Source of the DNA: VBCK01 sp035511515
Lineage (GTDB): Bacteria; Pseudomonadota; Gammaproteobacteria; Burkholderiales; Burkholderiaceae_F
Assembly: GCA_035511515.1 (NCBI GenBank)
Contig: DATKFG010000111.1
Location: 1-48,327 of the forward strand
Length of the DNA stretch: 48,327 nucleotides
Direction: 5' to 3'
The position numbers were made by a program, and so were the translations under genes. The notes under the pieces are model-generated. The model ran no database searches. It was given only the letters and a program-made list of their open reading frames with translations, and was not told where the DNA came from. Of this stretch, positions 42,653-48,327 are shown one piece after another (positions within the stretch are counted from its first letter, which is position 1; each line of letters opens with the position of its first letter).

Positions 42653-42922
42653 ATGAACAGCGACCTGATCCAGTTGACCCAGCAGGCGCTCTGGTTCGTG
42701 CTGCTGCTGTCGGCGCCGCCGATCGTCGCCGCGGCCGCGGTCGGGCTGCTGATCGCGTTCGTCCAGGCCGCCACGCAGCTGCAGGAGCAGACGACGCAGT
42801 ACGTCGCCAAGTTCTTCGCGATCGTCGTCACGATCTTCATCACGGCCTCGCTGCTCGGCGGCGGCCTCTACCGCTTCGGCGATCGGGTCTTCACCCAGTT
42901 CGCCGAGATCGTGCGGCACTGA
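42653..42922 (+). CDS. sctS: T3SS export apparatus protein SctS
   Basis: 89 residues with two transmembrane helices: ALWFVLLLSAPPIVAAAAVGLLIAFVQAATQLQEQTT and FFAIVVTIFITASLLGGGLYRFGDRVF. The QLQEQT motif between them is the SctS/FliQ signature. It lies between sctR and sctT in the conserved R-S-T-U order. Confidence 0.95.
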   Translation: MNSDLIQLTQQALWFVLLLSAPPIVAAAAVGLLIAFVQAATQLQEQTTQYVAKFFAIVVTIFITASLLGGGLYRFGDRVFTQFAEIVRH

Positions 42923-42932
42923 GGGCGCACCG

Positions 42933-43733
42933 ATGGATGCCCTTGGCCTGCACGGCTCGGCCGGCGACGTCGTCCTGCTGCTCGGCCTGTCGGCAACGCG
43001 CGTCGTGGTTGCGCTGCTGCTGATACCGCTGTTCGCCGCCGAGATGATCCCGCCGGTCGTGCGCAACGCGATGTTCATCTCGATCGCGCTGCTCGGTCTG
43101 GCGCTGCAGCCGTTGCCCGCGCTGCCGCACGCGGGCGCCTGGCCGTGGCTGTCGATGTTCGCGAAGGAAGCGCTGATCGGCGGCGCCACCGGCTTCCTTT
43201 TCGCCGGCATCATGTGGGCTTTCGAGTCGGCCGGCCAGGTCATCGACGCGAAGGTCGGCACGATGGTGGCGCAGGTCGCCGATCCGCTGACGGGGCAGCA
43301 AATATCGCTCAACGGCGCCTTCCTGGGGCGGCTCGCCAGCTATGTGTTCATGGCCGGCGGCGGCTTCATGGTGCTGGTCGGCACGCTGATGCAGACCTAC
43401 GCGGCCTGGCCGGTTTGGGCGCCCCTGCCGGCGCTCGCGGCCGGCGGGGTCCGGTTGTTCGAGAGCGAGCTGGGCCGGATCATGGCGCTGACGCTGCTGG
43501 TGGCCGCGCCGGCGCTGGTCGTGCTGTACGTGGTCGAGTCGGTGCTCGGCCTCATCAACCGCTTCGCGCAGCAGCTCAACGTTTTCTCGCTGGCGGCGTC
43601 GCTGAAGAGCTTCGTCGCGACCTGGATCATCCTGGTCCAGGTCATTGCGCTCGTGCGCCTGCTGCAGGACGACCTGCCGGGCCGCGGCGGCATCGTGATC
43701 CGCGCGCTGCACGCCCTTTTCCGCGGAGGCTGA
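42933..43733 (+). CDS. sctT: T3SS export apparatus protein SctT
   Basis: 266 residues, mostly membrane. It begins ALGLHGSAGDVVLLLGLSATRVVVALLLIPLFAAEMIPPVVRNAMFISIALLGLAL and contains FAKEALIGGATGFLFAGIMWAFESAGQVIDAKVG and DPLTGQQISLNGAFLGRL, all characteristic of SctT/FliR. It joins SctR and SctS in the export gate. It ends one base before the sctU start. Confidence 0.95.
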   Translation: MDALGLHGSAGDVVLLLGLSATRVVVALLLIPLFAAEMIPPVVRNAMFISIALLGLALQPLPALPHAGAWPWLSMFAKEALIGGATGFLFAGIMWAFESAGQVIDAKVGTMVAQVADPLTGQQISLNGAFLGRLASYVFMAGGGFMVLVGTLMQTYAAWPVWAPLPALAAGGVRLFESELGRIMALTLLVAAPALVVLYVVESVLGLINRFAQQLNVFSLAASLKSFVATWIILVQVIALVRLLQDDLPGRGGIVIRALHALFRGG

Positions 43734-43734
43734 G

Positions 43735-44931
43735 ATGGCCGGCAGCAAGGATGCGGACAGCGGCAACCGGACCGAGAAGCCGACCCCCAAGCGGCTCAAG
43801 GATGCGCGCCGCAAGGGCGACGTCTGGAAGAGCCGCGACATCACGGCAACCGTCGTGCTGGCCGCCTGGCTCGTCCTGGTTGCGGCCGTCGCCGGCAGCG
43901 CCAGGGCGCAGATCGGCGCACTGTGCGAGGCGCTGTTCGCGACGATCAGCCAGGGGTGGGAGGCGACCGGTTACGCGGGCGCGCTGCGTTCGCTCGGCGG
44001 GCGGGCCGCCGAGCTGGTCCTATGGCTCGTTGCGATGCTGCTTGTGCCGGCCGCGGCAGTCGGGATGCTGACCGACTTCCTGCAGACTGGCCCGGTGTTG
44101 AGCTTCGACAAGGTCAAGCCGGACCTCGCGCATCTGGATCCGGCCGCCGGCATCAAGCGGATGTTCTCGATCGATCACCTGGTGGACATCGCCAAGGCTG
44201 TCGCAAAGACCGCGCTGCTGCTCGCCGCCGGCTGGATCGTCGTGCGCTCCGCGCTGCCCGACATTGTCGGGCTGATGCGCGCCGGCGCGCCTGCCCAGGC
44301 GATCGGGGCGGCGCTCTGGTCCTTGACGCTGAAGCTCGGCGCCTGGACCGTCGGCTCGTTCGCACTCGTCTCGGTTCTCGATGCCGGCTACCAGCGCTAT
44401 TCGTTCATGCGGAAGATGCGGATGAGTCGCCGCGACATCCGGCAGGAGATGAAAGAATCCGAAGGCGATCCCTATATCCGGCAACGGCGCCGCCAGGTCC
44501 ACCAGGAGTGGGCGCAGCGCAACCAGATCCAGGCGGCGCTGCAGGCCAACGTGCTCGTCGTCAACCCGACGCATGTGGCGATCGCGATCGAATATGACCG
44601 CGAGACCTGCCCGGTGCCGACCATCGGCGCCAAGGGCGAGGACCACGTCGCGCGGGCGATGCGCGAGGCGGCCGAGGAGGCCTGCGTGCCGATCGTGCGC
44701 AACGTATCGCTCGCGCGCGAGCTGCTCGCTACCGGCGAGGTCGGCGAGATGGTGCCCGAGCCGCTGTTCGACCTGCTCGCCGAAGTGATCCTGTGGGCGC
44801 GCGACGTGCAGCGGGACGTCGAGGCGCGGCGCGAAGGCCGCGTCGCTCCCGCGCCGCCGCGGCGGCGCCGCGAGCCGCCCGGCGAAGACCTGACCCGCTA
44901 TCCGGAGGTGCCATGGAATCGTTCGCCCTGA
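43735..44931 (+). CDS. sctU: T3SS switch protein SctU
   Basis: 398 residues. It opens with the family motif NRTEKPTPKRLKDARRKGDVWKSRDI. Four transmembrane helices occupy about 38-220. The cytoplasmic domain carries MRMSRRDIRQEMKESEGDPYIRQRRR and the autocleavage site NPTH at residues 277-280, followed by VAIAIEYDRETCPVPTIGAKGEDHVARAMREAAEEACVPIVRNVSLARELL. Cleavage between Asn and Pro switches export from early to late substrates. The C-terminal tail past residue 360 is Arg/Pro-rich. A ribosome-binding site for the FliO-like gene lies inside its last codons. Confidence 0.96.
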   Translation: MAGSKDADSGNRTEKPTPKRLKDARRKGDVWKSRDITATVVLAAWLVLVAAVAGSARAQIGALCEALFATISQGWEATGYAGALRSLGGRAAELVLWLVAMLLVPAAAVGMLTDFLQTGPVLSFDKVKPDLAHLDPAAGIKRMFSIDHLVDIAKAVAKTALLLAAGWIVVRSALPDIVGLMRAGAPAQAIGAALWSLTLKLGAWTVGSFALVSVLDAGYQRYSFMRKMRMSRRDIRQEMKESEGDPYIRQRRRQVHQEWAQRNQIQAALQANVLVVNPTHVAIAIEYDRETCPVPTIGAKGEDHVARAMREAAEEACVPIVRNVSLARELLATGEVGEMVPEPLFDLLAEVILWARDVQRDVEARREGRVAPAPPRRRREPPGEDLTRYPEVPWNRSP

Positions 44932-45221
44932 GCTTTGCGAGCATGCTGCTCGCCCTCGCACTCGTCCTTGGCTTTGCATGGATCGTTCTGCGCCTGCTGC
45001 GTTCGCGCCTGCAGGGCCCGCGCGATCCGAAAGCGGCGGGCGACGAGGCGCTGCGCTTCGTTCGCGCGCTGCCGGTCGGAACGCGCGAGCGGGTCGTGAT
45101 CATCGAGCACCGCGGCGCGCGCTGGATGCTCGGCGTCAGCGCCGGCGGCATCAGCACGATCGCGCACTGGCCGCGAACCGGCACGGAGACGGTCCACGAC
45201 GCCGCGCAGGGTACGGAGTAG
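44913..45221 (+). CDS. FliO-like protein at the end of the T3SS operon
   Basis: 102 residues. One N-terminal transmembrane helix (about 5-28: LSFASMLLALALVLGFAWIVLRLLRSRL) is followed by a short cytoplasmic domain: LRFVRALPVGTRERVVIIEHRGARWMLGVSAGGISTIAHW. This closely follows FliO (single helix, then a ...G.r..l.lv...g...llGvt...i..l pattern). FliO assists assembly of the FliPQR gate in flagella and is generally absent from injectisomes. It overlaps the sctU 3' end and has a GGAGGTG site. No flagellar gene is in the window, so it presumably serves the SctRST complex. Confidence 0.75.
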   Translation: MESFALSFASMLLALALVLGFAWIVLRLLRSRLQGPRDPKAAGDEALRFVRALPVGTRERVVIIEHRGARWMLGVSAGGISTIAHWPRTGTETVHDAAQGTE

Positions 45222-45367
45222 CCCTAGCTGCCACCCCGCCTAGCTGCCGAACGACCCGACTGTCGCGCCGGATCCGGATCGGTTCCAATGCAATCGTCGT
45301 AACGAACAGCAGGCAACACGACACCGCGCTCTGCACCGCGGTCCACTCAACCTCAAGGAGTCAGGTC

Positions 45368-46111
45368 ATGTCACTCTCCAGTATCGGCAGTGCACTCAAC
45401 GCCATTCAATCCCTGGAAAGTCTGGCGATGGTCGCAGAGTTTGGAGCGCTCGAGATCGCGCAATCGATCAGCAACCAGGCCACGCAATCCCTCGGGCAGG
45501 CGCTGCAGTCGGGTCTGCAGCAGCTCCAGCAGGCTGGCATGCCGAGTGTCCTCGTGAAAGACCTCCAGAAGCTGATCAACCAGGTGATGCAGCAGCTGAC
45601 GAATCCGAGCAACCAGGCCGCCAACAACTCCGTCAACCAGCAGCTCGGCAACCAGATCAACAACCTTGCGCAACAACTCGTGAACATGATTGTCCAGCAA
45701 ATCCTCCAGGACATAAAGAATCAGGGATCGAACGGCGGTACGGGAGCGAGCGGCGGCAAGGGAGCGGGCGGCAGCTCGGGAACGAGCGGCAGCTCGGGAG
45801 CGGGCGGCACCTCGGGAGCCGGCGGCACCTCGGGAGCCGGCGGCGCCTCGGGAGCGGGCGGCACCTCGGGAACGGGCGGCACTCAGGGATCGGCAGGCTG
45901 GCTCACGACGCTGGCCAAAATACTTGGTCAAAAGCTCGATCAGAAGGCGCAACAGCTCCAGAACGAGGGCAATAGCGTCTCCGGCTCCAGCCCGAGCCAG
46001 GTGACGCAATTGCAGGCCGATACGCAACTGTTTTCACTCATGATGAACTCTTTCACCAATATGATTCAGACGATTGGCCAAGGTATGGCGAATATGGTCA
46101 GGAAGGACTAG
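45368..46111 (+). CDS. Harpin-like or filament-like T3SS-secreted protein
   Basis: 247 residues, no Sec signal. The N-terminal region is helical and Gln/Asn-rich (LGQALQSGLQQLQQAGMPSVLVKDLQKLINQVMQQL; NSVNQQLGNQINNLAQQLVNMIVQQI). A Gly/Ser/Thr/Ala repeat tract at about 123-176 is built from six-residue GGTSGA units. The C-terminal helix is LQADTQLFSLMMNSFTNMIQTIGQGMANMVRKD. Absence of Cys, high Gly and Gln, and position at the end of a T3SS operon fit harpins (HrpZ/PopA type) or an EspA-like filament protein. A 147-base gap and AAGGAG before the ATG suggest separate, strong expression. Confidence 0.6.
   Translation: MSLSSIGSALNAIQSLESLAMVAEFGALEIAQSISNQATQSLGQALQSGLQQLQQAGMPSVLVKDLQKLINQVMQQLTNPSNQAANNSVNQQLGNQINNLAQQLVNMIVQQILQDIKNQGSNGGTGASGGKGAGGSSGTSGSSGAGGTSGAGGTSGAGGASGAGGTSGTGGTQGSAGWLTTLAKILGQKLDQKAQQLQNEGNSVSGSSPSQVTQLQADTQLFSLMMNSFTNMIQTIGQGMANMVRKD
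45733..45891 (+). repeat. In-frame 18-bp Gly/Ser/Thr repeat tract
   Basis: About eight imperfect 18-bp units of the type GGCGGCACCTCGGGAGCC encode GGTSGA/GGSSGA repeats inside the harpin-like gene. Neighbouring units are nearly identical, so the tract is prone to length change while keeping the frame. Confidence 0.8.
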
Positions 46112-46155
46112 TCGGTCCGGCCCTGAGGGAGGCGGGGGCGGTTTCGGTGGCGAGA

Positions 46156-46176
46156 CGCACCCGGCCATCGGGTGCG
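46156..46176 (+). terminator. Possible terminator hairpin after the harpin-like gene
   Basis: A perfect 8-bp stem, CGCACCCG / CGGGTGCG, around a 5-base loop, 45 bases past the stop. There is no T-tract, so it is either a weak or factor-dependent terminator or another RNA structure. Confidence 0.35.
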
Positions 46177-46229
46177 CCCGCCTCCGCGCCCTCGCCGCAG
46201 GGCTTCCCGCGCGGTTCCTTAGGTTCATT

Positions 46230-46237
46230 ACTTAAGT
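46230..46237. promoter_or_regulatory. Palindrome upstream of the exported protein gene
   Basis: ACTTAAGT, a perfect 8-base palindrome in an AT-richer patch about 90 bases before the start at 46327. It may belong to a promoter or operator; the match is too short to name a regulator. Confidence 0.25.
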
Positions 46238-46326
46238 CATATCCCGCCGGCTGCCTCAGGTTTTTCCCTCAATCGGATGTTAGGGTAGTGACCCGCGGTA
46301 GAGCGCATGGAGGGGAGGACATTGTG

Positions 46327-47424
46327 ATGAAAACATTCAGATCGACGAAGAATCTGTTCGCGACAGTTCTGGCAGTGGTGCTGGCAGGTGCGGGGGTGCT
46401 GGCCGCGCCGGCCCAGGCTCATTCGGTCTGGTACGAAGCGGACTTGTGGGGCGGCACTGCGTCGGGCACCCTGAACGGAAAGCCGTTCAGCAACGCGGAC
46501 GTGCAGCTCGATTTCTATGGGGATACGTCGTACGTGCAGTACTACTCGGTCGCCAACCCCCCTCCGTCGACAACCAGGACCTCGGGATACATCAATCTGA
46601 AGAGCACGTCGCCGGCGACCTTCGGTATCTACAAATTCAACGCCAGCACGGGCACCTACACCACGGTCGGCACTGGAAGCTTCGAGCCGTCGGCCGGAAT
46701 TTTCGTCAGCGTCGACAACACGAACGGAGGGATCGGCTTCGGCTCGTTCGGCGTGCCGCCCGGCCACGCCGGCTTTCCGGGACAGCCGGTCTACCCGGGC
46801 GCGATCCTGGTCCCCGCCTGCTGTATCAGCCCGAATGTGAGCAAGTACAACCTGGAGAGTAGCTTCTTCGTCAGCGCCTATCAGCTGGGCTGCTGGGGCT
46901 TTCCAGGGACCTGCCACACCGGCAGGGCGCTGGCAACGACCGCGGGCCCGCTGGTGTTCAACCAGATAACGGTGGGTACGGGGCAATTCAACGCGCAGGT
47001 CTTCCAGTACGCCGCACTGCAGCCGATGAACAGCCTCAGCGCCACCGTCGTGGTGCACCCGTTGACGTCAGGGTCCACGGGCGCCTCGGTGCTCAATAGC
47101 GTCAGCGTGGAGGGCAACTTCCAGCTGAGCGACGGCTCCGAAAGCGTCGATCCTGCGACACAAGATATGGTGCTGCGCCTTGGAAATCAAGAGTTCGCGA
47201 TCCCGGCCGGTTCGTTCGTGGTGTCGAAAGAAGGCGCATATGCTTTCGAGGGCAAAATCGAGGGCGTCGCGTTGCGGGCGACCTTGACGCCGCAAAACAA
47301 CGGGACCGACTACTCGTTCCAGGTGGAAGCTGCCGGTATTCCGGCGCAGTCCGATCGGCTTGCGGTGCGGCTGACGCTCGGTTCCGCTGTCGGCAGGACG
47401 ATCGTCAAGTCTGTAGAACGCTAG
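46327..47424 (+). CDS. Sec-exported protein of unknown function
   Basis: 365 residues. A clear signal peptide (about 1-33, ending PAQAHS) is followed by a beta-rich, Gly/Ser/Thr-rich mature protein without a domain I recognise. Cysteines occur as an adjacent pair (PACCISPN) and again in GCWGFPGTCHTG, so two disulfides are likely. The C-terminal third (about 245-365) has MNSLSATVVVHPLTSGSTGASVL and SVSVEGNFQLSDGSESVDPATQDMVLRLGNQEFAIPAGSF, resembling a repeat-like beta-sandwich. GGGGAGG precedes the start; GTG 46324 is an alternative. Composition is less GC-rich than the T3SS genes. Export is by Sec, so it is not a T3SS substrate. Confidence 0.7.
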   Translation: MKTFRSTKNLFATVLAVVLAGAGVLAAPAQAHSVWYEADLWGGTASGTLNGKPFSNADVQLDFYGDTSYVQYYSVANPPPSTTRTSGYINLKSTSPATFGIYKFNASTGTYTTVGTGSFEPSAGIFVSVDNTNGGIGFGSFGVPPGHAGFPGQPVYPGAILVPACCISPNVSKYNLESSFFVSAYQLGCWGFPGTCHTGRALATTAGPLVFNQITVGTGQFNAQVFQYAALQPMNSLSATVVVHPLTSGSTGASVLNSVSVEGNFQLSDGSESVDPATQDMVLRLGNQEFAIPAGSFVVSKEGAYAFEGKIEGVALRATLTPQNNGTDYSFQVEAAGIPAQSDRLAVRLTLGSAVGRTIVKSVER

Positions 47425-47467
47425 CCCATCAATCCCCGGCATGACCTGCGCTCGCAGGCGACGGGGC

Positions 47468-47485
47468 GGAGATCGGAAGATCTCC
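47468..47485 (+). terminator. Hairpin after the exported protein gene
   Basis: GGAGATC and GATCTCC form a perfect 7-bp stem around a GGAA tetraloop, 44 bases past the stop codon. No T-tract follows. It is a likely 3' end structure for the upstream transcript. Confidence 0.45.
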
Positions 47486-47625
47486 TAGGAGTCTGCGCGG
47501 CAGAAGGTCGGCGGCAAGAGTTTTACCCATCCGCCCGGTCTGAGGAAGTTCTCCCTCTCCCGCAAGCGGGAGAGGGAGAACACCGGTGGCGTGCGAGCCT
47601 CTGGCTCCGGCGCGCAGACTCCTAG
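47485..47625. mobile_element. MITE-like element with 15-bp terminal inverted repeats
   Basis: CTAGGAGTCTGCGCG (47485-47499) is repeated as a perfect inverted copy at 47611-47625. The 141-bp element has no coding capacity and contains an internal perfect 16-bp hairpin at 47548-47581. These are features of a miniature inverted-repeat element. No matching transposase is in the window. The right repeat includes the stop codon of the LVIVD-like gene. Confidence 0.5.
47548..47581. repeat. Perfect 16-bp hairpin, intergenic
   Basis: GTTCTCCCTCTCCCGC (47548-47563) and its exact complement (47566-47581) are separated by two bases. Similar CCCTCTCCCGC/GCGGGAGAGGG palindromes are common intergenic repeats in beta- and gammaproteobacteria. 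It sits inside the MITE-like element and could act as a terminator for the two genes converging on it, although no T-tract is present on either strand. Confidence 0.65.
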
Positions 47626-48327
47626 TTCTGTTGACCCGGCGGCGTGGAGCTGTCCTCGAACGGCCACACCCCGTGTTCGAACTCCATCATCAGCAGGCCG
47701 TTGTCCTGGCACGTGGTCCACAGGTAACCCTTGCGCCCGTGGTCCTCCGAGATTCGCAGGTGGACCTGCGCCGAGCACCAGTCCGGACCGCCCTTAACGA
47801 AGTTGTTCGCGATCACGTGGTTCGACCCCGGGCTGACCGTTGTCGCCCCGGCCGGGTTGTAGTAGGCGATCTCCTTCGGGCGGCGTGGATTGCGGATATC
47901 GAACACGCGGGTGCCCGCATTGAAATAGCCGCACGCCAGAGTCGTCGCGTGGTGCTTGTTGTCCACGCTGCAATAGTGACTGCCGTACGTGAAGATGGAC
48001 AGCCCCGCAAGATCCGGCTGCACTTTCGCGCAGTTGGCGGGATTGTGAATCTCCAGCGCCAGCCGCGACACGATCTTCGGGTTGGTCTCGTCGCCGATGT
48101 CGATGATGCGCGCCATCGGGAACGGGGGCAGGCCCGCCGCGCAGGCAGCTGCTTGCTGGGCCGGGCTGGTCCCTCCACCGGAGCCGCCCTCGTCGACGAA
48201 GATCACATAGGGATGGCCGTCGATCTTGACCGGGATCGTGTGCTGCGCCACCGAGCCGTCCTTCCACAGAAGCTTGCTGATCAGGTGCGGCTGCGGGTTG
48301 GGCGCGCGCGACTGGATCTCGCTCAGG
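47622..48327 (-). CDS. LVIVD-like repeat protein, 5' end cut off
   Basis: At least 235 residues; the start lies beyond the right edge of the window. The visible part has short beta-propeller-like units: ARIIDIGDETNPKIVSRLALEI, AGTRVFDIRNPRRPKEIAYYNP and GYLWTTCQDNGLLMMEFEHGVWPF, the xxVxDIxxPxxPxxV pattern of LVIVD repeats found in surface or periplasmic beta-propellers. Several Cys and His (HNPANCAKV, SHYCSVDNKHH) may form disulfides. The end SSTPPGQQN is followed by a TAG stop inside the inverted repeat of the MITE-like element, so the native C-terminus may have been altered by an insertion. Confidence 0.75.
   Translation of the reverse strand, partial: LSEIQSRAPNPQPHLISKLLWKDGSVAQHTIPVKIDGHPYVIFVDEGGSGGGTSPAQQAAACAAGLPPFPMARIIDIGDETNPKIVSRLALEIHNPANCAKVQPDLAGLSIFTYGSHYCSVDNKHHATTLACGYFNAGTRVFDIRNPRRPKEIAYYNPAGATTVSPGSNHVIANNFVKGGPDWCSAQVHLRISEDHGRKGYLWTTCQDNGLLMMEFEHGVWPFEDSSTPPGQQN

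Noticed and set aside
29472..46111. Reading the export genes as a flagellar cluster because of the FliO-like gene
   Set aside because: A secretin, a lipidated SctJ and the SctF/SctI genes are present, and no flagellin, hook, rod or motor genes are seen.
47548..47581. Perfect hairpin as a definite intrinsic terminator
   Set aside because: There is no T-tract on either strand, and this palindrome type is a widespread intergenic repeat.

Overview
This is a high-GC chromosomal window from a proteobacterium, most likely beta- or gammaproteobacterial. The clues are GC-rich codon use, ATGA/GTGA stop-start overlaps in many operons, an UrcA-family protein, a heavy-metal RND pump and a Hrp/SPI-1-like type III secretion system (T3SS). 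No rRNA, tRNA, CRISPR array or intact transposase was seen, so the genus cannot be fixed.

Left third (1-19.6 kb), a mixed accessory region. It holds a cut-off secreted protein; a DesK/NarX-like histidine kinase with its LuxR-type response regulator; an UrcA-family protein facing them; a decayed repeat gene; a 723-bp stretch without genes; a large secreted TolB-propeller/amidohydrolase protein ending at a strong terminator; a CusCBA-type copper/silver efflux operon; and an APC-family amino-acid permease of lower GC. Next come a two-gene operon (YkgJ-type cysteine-cluster protein plus a secreted protein made of ten S-x-Q-[LI]-K heptads), a tightly coupled pair of unknown genes resembling an effector and its partner, and an OmpA-domain protein.

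Middle (19.6-29.4 kb), a two-armed regulatory cluster. The minus arm runs fecR-like gene, winged-helix/NTPase/repeat regulator, ECF sigma factor, anti-sigma factor, secreted caspase-like protein. The plus arm is a secreted caspase/OmpA fusion coupled to a DUF4384 lipoprotein. A dyad motif, TTCTTTCAGG then four variable bases then CGAAAGG, occurs in the intergenic region between the arms and again just upstream of the ECF sigma gene, which suggests common control.

Right part (29.4-46.1 kb), a single-strand T3SS locus: lytic transglycosylase, sctV, C, D, F, I, J, K, L, N, O, P, a FixJ-like response regulator, sctQ, R, S, T, U, a FliO-like gene and a Gly/Gln-rich harpin-like secreted protein. 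Most genes overlap or nearly touch. The D-F-I-J order matches SPI-1 prgHIJK. The secretin and the SctJ lipoprotein mark it as an injectisome rather than a flagellum, yet it carries a FliO-like gene, normally flagellar, and has no visible translocators, gatekeeper or chaperones here. The transglycosylase start lies just behind a large nested hairpin that covers its ribosome-binding site.

End (46.1-48.3 kb): a secreted protein of unknown function, a 141-bp element with perfect 15-bp terminal inverted repeats that resembles a MITE, and a 5'-truncated LVIVD-like repeat protein on the minus strand whose stop codon lies inside one of those repeats.
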